From Candidatus Gastranaerophilales bacterium (GTDB lineage: Bacteria > Cyanobacteriota > Vampirovibrionia > Gastranaerophilales > Gastranaerophilaceae), in assembly GCA_944325615.1 (NCBI GenBank), contig CALVAU010000046.1, positions 1 to 15,459 of the forward strand: DNA of 15,459 nucleotides, written 5' to 3'. The first letter of the stretch is position 1, and each line of letters starts with the position of its first letter. This document shows positions 7,347 through 15,437 of the stretch, in pieces. The notes under the pieces were generated by a model. That model did no database searches, was not told the origin of the DNA, and saw only the letters and a program-made list of their open reading frames with translations. A program made the translations under genes and the position numbers.

Positions 7347-7625
7347 ATGAACAAATAAGAGTTAGTACAAGAAGTTGCAAAAAAAGCTAATGTTACACAA
7401 AAAGAAGCTGCTGAAGTAATCACAGCTTGGGTTGATACAATCCAAAAAACAGTTGCTAAAGGCAAAAAAGTTACATTAGTAGGTTTTGGTACTTTCGAAG
7501 CACGTAAAAGAGCTGCTAGAACTGGTAGAAACCCACAAACTGGTAAAGAATTAAAAATCCCTGCAAAAACAGTTCCTGCATTTTCAGCTGGTAAAAAATT
7601 CAAAACTGTTGTTAACGGAAAATAG
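7347..7625 (+). CDS. hup: HU-family DNA-binding protein, interrupted by in-frame TAA at codon 4
   Basis: Nucleoid-associated histone-like protein that binds and bends DNA as a dimer. Reading through codon 4 gives 92 codons, the normal HU length. The start MNK is the classic HU N-terminus, and downstream are VTLVGFGTFEARKR and the DNA-binding arm motif GRNPQTGKE followed by IPAKTVPAFSAGKKF. A strong AAAGGAG (7333-7339) sits 7 nt before the ATG, with a consensus promoter upstream and a strong terminator after, so the locus looks fully active. Yet codon 4 (7356-7358) is TAA. I see no in-frame ATG, GTG or TTG after it, so re-initiation cannot rescue the protein. Codons are otherwise intact and of a highly expressed type (GGT, GCT, AAC, TTC). 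Sequencing error, nonsense mutation or readthrough are the alternatives. Confidence 0.85.
7356..7358 (+). other. Internal in-frame TAA in the HU gene
   Basis: The codons read ATG AAC AAA TAA GAG TTA. In HU proteins position 4 is variable (commonly Thr, Ser, Lys, Ala or Gly), so the family does not say which residue is meant. One substitution from AAA, CAA, GAA, TCA, TTA, TAC or TAT would create it. Confidence 0.9.
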
Positions 7626-7647
7626 TTTGATTTTTCAACAAAAATTT

Positions 7648-7678
7648 GGCGCTCATCCTCAGATGGGCGCCGTTTTTT
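7648..7678. terminator. Intrinsic terminator of the HU gene, possibly shared with aroE
   Basis: GGCGCTCATC (7648-7657) pairs with GATGGGCGCC (7662-7671) through 10 bp with one wobble and a CTCA loop. A T6 run follows at 7673-7678. On the minus strand the stem is followed by a T-rich stretch, so it may also stop the run ending with aroE. Confidence 0.9.
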
Positions 7679-7724
7679 ATATAATTTTCATAACGAAATA
7701 TTAGATTTTACTCTTGAATGATTT

Positions 7725-8564
7725 CTATAAGTTTTCTAAAGCAGCGATTTTCATTGTATTAAAATCAGGAGTTTTTCCAAACCAAATTTCTTGGGCGCTT
7801 ATAGCTTGATAAATAAGCATATCAAGACCGTTAATTGTTCTAAGTCCGAGGTTTTCTGCTATTTTTAAAAGAATTGTTTTTTTCGGGTTGTATATAACAT
7901 CATATACAACAGCACCTTCGCTCATTGTCTTTAGTACAGGCTCTTCAATAGGTGTCATATCGGCTGAACGTCCTTGCATACCTATTGGGGTTGTATTTAC
8001 AAGCATTTGGTATTTAGAAAGATCTCTTACTTGATCAATTTGATATACATTAAAAGTAATTTGAGGAAATTTTCTTCTCATATATCCCATATAATCCATA
8101 GCATTTGGAATATTTCTTGTATATACACCGATTTCTGATACTCCGCAGTCTGAAAGTGCTAATACTGCAGCTCTGCTTGCACCTCCAGTACCTAAAAGTG
8201 CAACTGTTGCCCCTTTTAAATCAATGTCGTTTGGTATCGCTTTTTTAAATCCTGAAGCATCAGTATTATAACCTTTAAATGTTTTATCAGGATTGATTTT
8301 TACAGTATTTACGGCTCCTGCTATATCTGCGTATTTATCTACTTCCTGAACAAATAGAGAAATAGGAAGTTTTAAAGGGATAGTTACGTTGAAACCTGAG
8401 TAATTTTCGCGTTTGAAAAATTTTACTCTATCTACAAGATCTTCAGGATCGGTCTCAAGAATTTCATAACTTGCTTCGATACCAAGACTTTCAAAGCCCG
8501 CTTTGTGTATGAAAGCTGAAATTGAGTGTCCTAAGGGAAATCCTATAAGTCCGAATTTTTCCAT
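7725..8564 (-). CDS. aroE: Shikimate dehydrogenase
   Basis: Reduces 3-dehydroshikimate to shikimate with NADPH in aromatic amino acid synthesis. The 279-residue product has the substrate-site GHSIS (12-16), FNVTIPLK (58-65) with catalytic Lys65, and NTDASGF (100-106) with Asp102. The NADP-binding GTGGASRA is at 125-132, followed by NTTPIGM (190-196), the YNP motif (225-227) and the C-terminal NGLDMLIYQA (245-254). Length is standard. GAGGT lies 5 nt before the ATG, and the gap to topA is only 15 nt, so it is probably the last gene of the lptC-to-aroE transcript. The HU-side hairpin may terminate it. Nothing unusual in the frame. Confidence 0.96.
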   Translation of the reverse strand: MEKFGLIGFPLGHSISAFIHKAGFESLGIEASYEILETDPEDLVDRVKFFKRENYSGFNVTIPLKLPISLFVQEVDKYADIAGAVNTVKINPDKTFKGYNTDASGFKKAIPNDIDLKGATVALLGTGGASRAAVLALSDCGVSEIGVYTRNIPNAMDYMGYMRRKFPQITFNVYQIDQVRDLSKYQMLVNTTPIGMQGRSADMTPIEEPVLKTMSEGAVVYDVIYNPKKTILLKIAENLGLRTINGLDMLIYQAISAQEIWFGKTPDFNTMKIAALENL

Positions 8565-8579
8565 ATTTACCTCACTTTT

Positions 8580-10892
8580 TTATTCTTGAGTATCCTCTTG
8601 AGTTTCAACAACTTCTTTTTTATATCCGCAGGAACGATTTGAGCATTCGATAGTTGTCCCTTTTTTTAGTGTTTTCTTAACTAAAAGTGCTCCACAGTCA
8701 GGACAAGTCTCGCCTGTCGGTTCATTCCAAAGTACGTAATCGCAATCAGGATATTTGTCACACCCGAAAAATACTGTACCGCGTTTTGATTTTCTTTCAA
8801 CAATTGTTCCCTTGCCGCATTTTGGACAAGTTACGCCTGTAGAGCGTCTGTACGGTTTTCTGAATTTACAAGTTTCATTGGTGCATTCCAAATATTTGCC
8901 GTAAGGTCCTTGTTTAAAGACCATATCAGCTCCGCATTTTTCACATTTTTCTTCGCATTTTTCTTGTTCTGTCGGCTCTGAACTTTGTAAATTTTCGGTT
9001 AATGCATTTATTGACATTACGGTTTTACACTCTGGATATCCTGAGCAGCCTAAGAATTGATTGCCTTGACGGCTTGTTCTTACAAGCATTGGCTTGCCGC
9101 AATTCGGGCATTTGATATTGCTTTCAATTTTTACTCGTTCTCCGTTTTGCATTGCAGTATTTACAACCTCTATAAACGGTCCGTAAAAATCTTCTAATAC
9201 TTTGTTCCAAACAGCTTTTTTCTCAGCTATCAAGTCCAGTTTTGTCTCCATGCCTGCTGTAAATTTGTAATCCATTACATCAGTAAATTGAGCTACAAGC
9301 TGTTTGCATACAGTTCTTCCTAAAAGTGTCGGTGCAAGAGCTTTTTCAAGCTTTTCAACATAGCCTCTTGTTTGAATTTTTGTAATAATTGAGGCGTAAG
9401 TTGACGGACGTCCGATACCATATTCTTCAAGGGCTTTTACAAGAGTTGCTTCTGAGTATCTTGGAGGCGGCTGCGTAAAATGCTGTTTAGGTAATACTTT
9501 ACGACACGTCAATTTGTCATCTTTTTCAAGATCCGGAATTTTTTCTTTCGGAGCTTCATCTTCTTCAGCTGTTTCATTATACAGTTTTAGGAAACCGTCA
9601 AAGGTTACTTTGCTTGTACTTGCGCGAAGCGTGTAATCTCCTGCTTCAATTTCAACTGATTTATTAGCAACTTGAGCATTTGTCATTTGTGATGACATAA
9701 ATTTATTCCAAATGAGTTTATACAATCTGTATTGCTCGTTTGATAAATATTGTTTAATACTGTCAGGTGTTCTTTCTGGATATGAAGGACGAATAGCTTC
9801 GTGAGCGTCTTGAACGTTTTGTTTGCCTTTTGCATAGACATTTGGCGTTTCCGGATATTATTTTTCGCCGTAGTTTTTAAGAATAAAATCCTTAGCCATA
9901 GCCTGAGCATCATCTGAAATTCTGACACTATCTGTTCTCATATAAGTGATAAGACCGACTGCACCGTTTTCAAGCTCGATACCTTCATATAACTTTTGTG
10001 CAATTTGCATTGTTTTTTGTACGCCATAGCCGAGTTTTGAGCTGGCTTCTCGTTGAAGTGTTGAGGTAATAAATGGAGCTGTCGGTTTTCTTTGTGTGTT
10101 TTTATTTGTAATTTTTGAAACTTTATATTCGGTAGATTTATCTGAGAGAAAGTCTACTATTTTTTGAGCTTCTTCTTCGTTTTTAATTTCTACTTTTTTA
10201 TCTTTGTATTTTGATAATTCAGCTTCAAATACCCCGCCTTCTTTTTCAAGTTCGGTATGGATTGACCAGTATTCGACAGGTACAAAAGCTTCGATTTCAT
10301 CTTCCCTTTCGCAAATCATTCTAAGAGCGACAGATTGAACTCTACCTGCTGAAAGATGATAGTTACCGAGTCTTTTCCATAGTACAGGACTCAGTTTGTA
10401 GCCTACAAGTTTGTCAAGAATTTGACGTGTTTGTTGAGCTTTCACTTTATCCATATCAATACTTCTTGAGTGTTCTACGGCATACTTTACTGCCTTGGGT
10501 GTGATTTCGTTAAATTCTATTCTAAACACCTTATCTTCTGGCACATCCAAAACTTGTCTTACATGCCATGCTATCGCTTCTCCCTCTCGGTCAGGGTCGG
10601 ATGCAAGATATACTTTATCACTTTTTTTTGCTAAGTCATTTAGTTTTGTGACGACTTTTTTCTTCTCAGGAATTATGACAAAAGATGGTGTAAATCCGTT
10701 ATTTACATCAAATCCCAAAACATTTTGCGGTAAGTCTCTAATGTGTCCGAAACTTGCTTCTATTTGATAGCTGTCTCCGAGAATTTTTCTTATAGTTTTA
10801 GATTTTGCAGGAGACTCAACTATTACCAATGCTTTCTCTTTTTTATTTGAACTTTTTTTAGCAGAAGCTTCTGCTGTTGCTGTTTTTGCCAT
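8580..10892 (-). CDS. topA: DNA topoisomerase I, interrupted by in-frame TAA at codon 345
   Basis: Type IA topoisomerase that relaxes negative supercoils. Ignoring one internal TAA, the frame is continuous for 770 sense positions, a normal TopA length. The N-terminal part (344 residues, 10892-9858) holds the Toprim domain with VIVESPAK (23-30) and DPDRE (99-103), SAGRVQS (181-187) and the catalytic Tyr317 in GLITYMRTDS. The rest begins with conserved YPETPNVYA and AHEAIRP and continues through GIGRPSTYA to four C-terminal four-cysteine zinc ribbons. The first fragment alone would lack part of the enzyme core. Downstream re-initiation could only begin far inside (first clear candidate near 9725). 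It starts 8 nt after dprA. As the only topA seen here, it is unlikely to be a real pseudogene. Confidence 0.9.
9858..9860 (-). other. Internal in-frame TAA in topA
   Basis: On the minus strand the codons read GGC GAA AAA TAA TAT CCG, between YGEK and YPETPN. From recalled TopA sequences such as the E. coli FGKKYLPESPN segment, the interrupted position aligns best with a conserved tyrosine, though lysine is also one substitution away. Confidence 0.9.
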
Positions 10893-10900
10893 TTATATTA

Positions 10901-11986
10901 TCATACCCTCTTATACCTGTCGCCGTTGACTTGTTCTATTATGCCCTTAAGCTCCATTGTTGTCAAGTTGATTAAAAGTGTGTCTATATCAAGTTTGGTG
11001 ATTGCCATAATTTCATCTGTCCCTTTTTCTTCGATTTCAAGAGCATTTAAAATTTTTGTTTCTATATCATCTAAATTTGTCAAATCTATTTTTAATTGTT
11101 CAGCCGGTTTGATTTCCCAATTCAAAGCTTCAAGAATGTCTTCAGCTTTTGTAACAAGAGTTGCTCCGTTTTTAAGAAGTTTATAGATCCCTTCTGTATT
11201 TGGATTTGTAATAAGTCCCGGAATACACATCAATTCTCTGCCTTGATCTAGTGTCAGGTTTGCTGTAATTAGGGCGCCACTTTTTATTGAGGCTTCTGCA
11301 ACAAGTGTTCCGTAGGAAAGGCCTGAGACAATTCTGTTACGTTGCGGGAAACGGAATTTTAAAGGTTCAAAGGTCGGAAAATATTCTGTAAAAATTGCTC
11401 CGTTTCCGTTTTCGATTTTTCTATACAATTCTTTGTTTGCTGCTGGATATATGTAGTCAAATCCGCTTGCAATTACTCCGATTGTTTTTAGATTATTTTC
11501 TAAAGCTGCAAGATGTGCTGCTGTATCAATACCTGAGGCAAGTCCTGAGACGATACAAATATCAGTATCTTTAAGACCTGCTAGGATTAGATTAAGTGCG
11601 TCTTTTGCATATTTGCTAGTTTTTCGAGAGCCGACAACCGCAAGTGTTTTTTCAAAATTAATAAGTGACAAGTCCCCCTTATAATAAAGAACTGCCGGAG
11701 GATTATCAATATTTTTAAGCATTTCAGGATAATTTTCGGAGTCAAAAGTCAGATATTTTATATTTTTGTCTGTAACTTTTGATATTATTTTATCAGAATC
11801 AGTCTTATCACGTAGTTTCAAAAAGTTTTCTGCTTTTTTTATGCTTAATCCTTCAATATTCTTAAGTTCATCAGAAGTTGCATTGAAAGCTTTTTCAATG
11901 TCATTGAAATAATTGAAAAGTTTTAGTATAAAACAGCTGTCGATTTGTTCTATTGAAGAAAACGCTATCCAGTATTTATCTTTCAT
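10901..11986 (-). CDS. dprA: DNA-processing protein DprA
   Basis: DprA binds incoming single-stranded DNA during natural transformation and loads RecA. With the start at 11986 the product has 361 residues. An N-terminal helical/HhH-like region (about 1-60) is followed by the Rossmann-type core with VVGSRKTSKYA (117-127), IVSGLASGIDTAAH (145-158), GVIASGFDYIYP (170-181), FPQRNRIVSGLS (213-224) and ALITANLTLDQGRE (238-251). A C-terminal winged-helix segment is at about 305-361. An upstream in-frame ATG at 12043 exists, but 11986 is preferred: AGGA lies just before it, and MKDKYWIAFSSIEQ looks like the true N-terminus. With this start the gene overlaps the TPR gene by 11 nt. TopA follows in close coupling, as in many bacteria. 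Confidence 0.95.
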   Translation of the reverse strand: MKDKYWIAFSSIEQIDSCFILKLFNYFNDIEKAFNATSDELKNIEGLSIKKAENFLKLRDKTDSDKIISKVTDKNIKYLTFDSENYPEMLKNIDNPPAVLYYKGDLSLINFEKTLAVVGSRKTSKYAKDALNLILAGLKDTDICIVSGLASGIDTAAHLAALENNLKTIGVIASGFDYIYPAANKELYRKIENGNGAIFTEYFPTFEPLKFRFPQRNRIVSGLSYGTLVAEASIKSGALITANLTLDQGRELMCIPGLITNPNTEGIYKLLKNGATLVTKAEDILEALNWEIKPAEQLKIDLTNLDDIETKILNALEIEEKGTDEIMAITKLDIDTLLINLTTMELKGIIEQVNGDRYKRV

Positions 11987-12752
11987 TTTCCTGTTTCTTT
12001 TTAATTCTTTCGATAAGTTTTTTGATATTTTCTTTTTCGTCATCAGGAATATTCAATTCCAAATAGGATTCAAAATATTCTATTGCATCGTCAAAATCTC
12101 CTCTTGCCATAAACAATATTGCTGCTTTTTTGTAAGCAGGATGGAAAGAATCGTTAAATGCAATTGCTTTTAAAAAGTTTGATAATGCTTTATCAACTTC
12201 GTCATTTGCTTCATAAGCCTGTCCAAGATAATAATAAATCCATTCATTGTTATCTTTAAATTCAAGTACATTTTCAAAATTTTCAGCAGCCAGTGCATAA
12301 TTTCCCAATTCAAAATGTACTTTTCCTAAATCATAATAAGCGTCATAATTTTCAGGCTGTTTTTCAAGTATTTTTTCCAATTCGTCAATCGCAAGATCAA
12401 GTCTGGCATCTTCCATATAAAACCTTGCAAGATAATGAGCAAGCACCATTTCATCAGGCATCTCATAAATCCCTTGAGATAATAGTTGAATACCGCTGTC
12501 AAAATCTTTAGCTTTGTAATATAAATCTGCAAGATTTACATAGATTTGCGGAAGTTTCGGATTAAGTTTTATTGCTTTTAAAAAATTGTCTTCGGCTTTT
12601 TCAAAATTGCCCAAATTATAATAACAAAGTCCCATATTGTTATGGATTTCAGCAGATTCTTCACCTTTTTCAACTATTGAGCTGAATAAATCCAATGCGC
12701 GTTCATAATCTTTCTTTTTAAATGCTTCTAATGCTTCATTAATTTTTGTCAT
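11976..12752 (-). CDS. Tetratricopeptide-repeat protein
   Basis: A 258-residue protein made almost entirely of TPR units, about six or seven. Examples are AEIHNNMGLCYYNLGNFEKAEDNFLKA-type repeats near 34-63, YDAYYDLGKVHFELGNYALA at about 135-154 and WIYYYLGQAYEANDEVDKAL at about 169-188. It ends in a lysine-rich tail. There is no signal peptide or catalytic motif, so it is probably a cytosolic scaffold for protein interactions. It lies 8 nt after lptA, with a GGTGG-type ribosome site overlapping the lptA stop, and overlaps dprA. Partner and role are unknown; position between lptA and dprA gives no clear hint. Confidence 0.9.
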   Translation of the reverse strand: MTKINEALEAFKKKDYERALDLFSSIVEKGEESAEIHNNMGLCYYNLGNFEKAEDNFLKAIKLNPKLPQIYVNLADLYYKAKDFDSGIQLLSQGIYEMPDEMVLAHYLARFYMEDARLDLAIDELEKILEKQPENYDAYYDLGKVHFELGNYALAAENFENVLEFKDNNEWIYYYLGQAYEANDEVDKALSNFLKAIAFNDSFHPAYKKAAILFMARGDFDDAIEYFESYLELNIPDDEKENIKKLIERIKKKQENER

Positions 12753-12760
12753 ACTTCCAC

Positions 12761-13744
12761 CTACAATCCGAGACTCATATCATCATCACTATTTCCGCCG
12801 CCATCACCGATGTTTTTAATTACTGTTCTTGTATTTCCTTCTGCATGAAAATCTTTCGGGTTAAGTATCATTCTGATTTTATCTGCATAAATTGTTCTCA
12901 TACCTTGTGATATGCTAGATCTGCCAACAAAATAAACTTCATTTGGCTTTTTGGTTACTTTATCAGGGTATAATGAGATCTTAGGTCCCTGTGCAAAATA
13001 GTCTTGGTACCAAACTCTTACGTTGCCGCTTGCATTAAAGGTATTCGCTTCTTGAGAATATTCTTGTCTCAAAGCTTTAAGAGTTAAAACTTCGCCATTG
13101 TCCATTGTCGCATTTGATGTTGTATTACCAGTAGCGGTCAGAATTTTTGTGCCAGCATCATAGAAAAATTTGTCAGCAAAAGCTTCGTTATTTTTTTCTT
13201 TTACTCTAGCATTTCCGATAAGCTCAAGATTTTGTAAATCACCGTTTTTCGCTGTTTTTATAACGGCTTTATTTGAAAAAGTTTCCAATTCATTATACAT
13301 AATCGTAACAGCCCCTGTTGCCGTCATTACGCCTGTTTTTGTATCATATTCCTGAACATCTGCGTTAATTACAACAATAGGTTTTTTACCTTCAAATACA
13401 ATGGATTGAGAGTCGCCTTCAGCTCTTACTACTTTTGTAATCAGTGATAACTTTAAAATGTTTGCTTTAACTTCTCTTTTTTTATTTTTCTTTGTTTCAT
13501 AAGCGTATGGTTTGTCATAGAAAGTTGCGGTATCAAGCTTTTGATCTTTCGTCATGTTTACATCAGCCTTTTGTCCTTCAACTCTAAGATCGCCTACTGA
13601 TACTTTTACATCTCCGTTGAATTTTATTTTGCTGTCGCCTTCGTTAAAAGTTTGAGTCTTTGATTCTATTACCAAATCAGCAGCTTGAACTCCTAATCCT
13701 GCAAATATTAATATTAATGTTATAGCTGTTAATATCTTTTTCAT
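12761..13744 (-). CDS. lptA: LptA/OstA-like periplasmic lipopolysaccharide-transport protein
   Basis: A 327-residue secreted protein with a clear signal peptide (MKKILTAITLILIFAGLGVQA, cleavage near residue 21). After it come repeated beta-rich OstA/LptA motifs such as IKFNGDVKVSVGDLRVEGQKADV, ATGAVTIMYNELETFSNKAVI and ATGNTTSN...LTLKALRQEY. LptA family proteins form the periplasmic bridge that carries lipopolysaccharide to the outer membrane. The protein is longer than the E. coli LptA (about 185) and holds at least two OstA-type repeats, as in cyanobacterial homologues. Its ATG overlaps the lptC stop (ATGA), supporting a coupled LptC-LptA pair. The tail is Gly/Asp-rich. An adjacent LptB ATPase is not present in this window. 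Confidence 0.85.
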   Translation of the reverse strand: MKKILTAITLILIFAGLGVQAADLVIESKTQTFNEGDSKIKFNGDVKVSVGDLRVEGQKADVNMTKDQKLDTATFYDKPYAYETKKNKKREVKANILKLSLITKVVRAEGDSQSIVFEGKKPIVVINADVQEYDTKTGVMTATGAVTIMYNELETFSNKAVIKTAKNGDLQNLELIGNARVKEKNNEAFADKFFYDAGTKILTATGNTTSNATMDNGEVLTLKALRQEYSQEANTFNASGNVRVWYQDYFAQGPKISLYPDKVTKKPNEVYFVGRSSISQGMRTIYADKIRMILNPKDFHAEGNTRTVIKNIGDGGGNSDDDMSLGL

Positions 13745-14331
13745 TTTTTCTCCTTGGAATCATAAATTTTAGAGACTGCATGTCCTATAATTTTGAAAGA
13801 TGAGTAATCAGGACTTATTTCTACTTCATCTGCTGTCGCATAAAATTCATCGTTTCTTCTTATTACAACATTTCCTCTGGCTTTTACCGGATTTTGAGAA
13901 CCCGCCCAGACAAGTCGGTTTGCAAAAAGGCTTGTGCCGTCTTTTATCACAATTTTAGTTTTTTCGTATAAAATAATTTCATTTTTCTTTGAGTTATAAG
14001 TCCCATGTGTAGATTCAAAACTCATAGAGACTTCATTGTTATTATCGTAGAAATTACCTATGACATTATTTAGCATGGCAACTTCGTTTGTGCTGTCGTA
14101 GCTCCCTGTTTCGCCGTAAATTTCCCAGTATTTTTCTGCTTCTTTTGTCTCTGTCAAAATAAGCCCGTTAATCATGGCCTCTTGTTTGTCTTCACCTGTT
14201 GCAAGCTGACTTCTGTTGAAGTTGTGCGTTATTACTCCAGCTGATACAAAAGCCCAAACCAAAATTCCGATAACTGTCAGTAAAGCAAGTATATATGCTT
14301 TTCGTTTTCTGCTTAAATTTTTCCAGTTCAT
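13741..14331 (-). CDS. lptC: LptC-like lipopolysaccharide-export protein
   Basis: LptC is a single-pass inner-membrane protein that takes lipopolysaccharide from LptBFG and hands it to LptA. With the start at 14331 the product has 196 residues: a short basic head (NWKNLSRKRK), one transmembrane segment (about 12-33) and a periplasmic beta-rich domain. Within it, GSYDSTNEVAMLNNV (77-91) and GTYNSKKNEIILYE (110-123) resemble the family's beta-jellyroll repeats. An in-frame ATG at 14400 would add 23 hydrophobic residues; neither start has a convincing ribosome site, and 14331 is chosen because it gives normal LptC topology. The stop overlaps lptA. The assignment rests on topology, repeat pattern and the lptA neighbour, as LptC sequences diverge strongly. 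Confidence 0.75.
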   Translation of the reverse strand: MNWKNLSRKRKAYILALLTVIGILVWAFVSAGVITHNFNRSQLATGEDKQEAMINGLILTETKEAEKYWEIYGETGSYDSTNEVAMLNNVIGNFYDNNNEVSMSFESTHGTYNSKKNEIILYEKTKIVIKDGTSLFANRLVWAGSQNPVKARGNVVIRRNDEFYATADEVEISPDYSSFKIIGHAVSKIYDSKEKK

Positions 14332-14413
14332 ACTTAAAATGTTATCATAAATTATTTTTTTTAGACAAAAAGAAATTAAATATCTTAATATTTTAAACAT
14401 TTTTATACTTTTG

Positions 14414-14434
14414 TACTATACTCTAAATATAGTA
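14414..14434. promoter_or_regulatory. Dyad with back-to-back -10-like boxes between lptC and dapA
   Basis: TACTATA (14414-14420) and TATAGTA (14428-14434) are perfect 7-bp inverted arms around a 7-nt spacer, in the only gap between divergent lptC and dapA. Each arm presents TATAGT as a -10-like hexamer on its own strand, pointing toward dapA and lptC respectively. No good -35 is visible for either. It could be a shared operator or overlapping divergent promoters. Confidence 0.35.
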
Positions 14435-14465
14435 GGGATATTGTATAAACAGAAATGAGGTTTTT

Positions 14466-15368
14466 ATGGCATTGAGATATGACGCCGGAGAGGTTCTTAC
14501 AGCAATGGTTACGCCAATGGATTCTAATAGGCGTATTGACTATAACAAAGCGGAAGAATTGGCTAAATATTTAATTAATAATGGGAGTGAAGCTGTTTTG
14601 GTTGCTGGAACAACCGGAGAAAGTCCGACTCTTACGCACGAAGAAGAATTGGAGCTTTTGGGTACGATTAAAAGAGCTGTTGCAAACAAAGCAAAAGTTA
14701 TATTCGGTGCCGGTTCAAATTCAACAGAGACTGCAGTAAAAATGACTAAACTTGCTCATAAAGAAGAAGTTGATGCAATTTTATCAGTTGTTCCTTATTA
14801 CAACAAACCTTCTCAAAAGGGTATGATTGAGCATTTTTCAGCAGTTGCTGAGGCTTCAGATTTACCGATAATTTTATATAATATACCGTCAAGAACAGGT
14901 GTTAATATGCTCCCTGAAACGGTTGCTTATTTAGCTGAAAAATATAAAAATATTGTTGCGTTAAAACAAAGTTCTCCTGATATGGATGCAATTTCTGAGT
15001 TAAAACTTCAATGTCCTTCAGATTTTGCAATTTATTCAGGTGATGATAGTTTGACACTTCCTATGCTTTCTTTAGGGGTGCATGGTGTAATATCAGTTGC
15101 ATCACATATTTTTGGAGTTGAATTAAAGTCTATGATTAGAAACTTCAAGACAGGTGAGGTACAAGCAGCAAAAAATATGCATAAAGTTCTATATACGATA
15201 TAAAAAAAATTATTTATGGCACCAAATCCGGTTCCTGTGAAAGCTGCATTAGCTCATTTAGGACTTATAGAAGATTATGTAAGACGTCCGCTTGTTGAGT
15301 TGGATGAAGTACAAAAAGCTCAATTATTCAAAGTTTTGGAGGATGTAAAATCAGAATTAGCCGATTAG
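14466..15368 (+). CDS. dapA: 4-hydroxy-tetrahydrodipicolinate synthase, interrupted by in-frame TAA at codon 246
   Basis: Condenses pyruvate with aspartate semialdehyde, the first committed step to diaminopimelate and lysine. Reading through one internal TAA gives 300 codons before the TAG, the usual DapA length. Catalytic features are GTTGESPTLTHEE (48-60, Thr49-Thr50), VVPYYNKPSQKG (108-119), LYNIPSRTG (137-145, Tyr138) and the Schiff-base Lys167 in VALKQSS. SGDDSLTLPM is at 191-200. After the TAA (15201-15203) the same frame continues KKLFMAPNPVPVKAALAHLG, matching the conserved DapA NPxPVK region, and ends near an acidic tail. Upstream ATGAGG gives a fair ribosome site. The truncated 245-residue product would lack the last C-terminal helices. 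A ten-base-rank error or readthrough cannot be told apart from sequence alone. Confidence 0.88.
15201..15203 (+). other. Internal in-frame TAA in dapA
   Basis: The codons read TAT ACG ATA TAA AAA AAA TTA TTT, with conserved dapA coding on both sides. In recalled DapA sequences this position is usually aromatic or hydrophobic (the LFKALF segment), so Tyr from TAT or TAC, or Lys from AAA, are the one-step candidates that fit best. Confidence 0.9.
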
Positions 15369-15372
15369 GGCT

Positions 15373-15402
15373 TTGAATAACTTTTATTTTTTGAAATATG
15401 AT
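15373..15402 (+). promoter_or_regulatory. Weak candidate promoter downstream of dapA
   Basis: TTGAAT (15373-15378) and TATGAT (15397-15402) are separated by 18 bp, ahead of the partial gene at the window end. In such AT-rich DNA this match could be accidental, and transcription may simply continue from dapA. Confidence 0.3.
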
Positions 15403-15437
15403 ATGAAATATAAGAGACATTAAAGAGGAATAAAAAA

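Noticed and set aside
7304..7603. 99-codon minus-strand open frame covering the HU gene
   Set aside because: It is antisense to HU, whose protein sequence is plainly recognisable. The open frame reflects the codon composition of HU.
8580..10892. Frameshift or programmed frameshift in topA
   Set aside because: The two parts are in the same frame and separated only by the TAA. No slippery sequence or frame change is needed.
11976..12043. Upstream start of dprA at 12043
   Set aside because: It would add 19 lysine-rich residues read from inside the TPR gene, with no ribosome site, whereas the ATG at 11986 has AGGA and a normal DprA N-terminus.
7347..15368. Genome-wide reassignment of TAA to an amino acid
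   Set aside because: TAA ends at least seven intact genes here at the expected family length, and reading through several of them would join unrelated neighbours, for example the PHP gene to the pilin-like gene, so TAA clearly acts as a stop in this genome.
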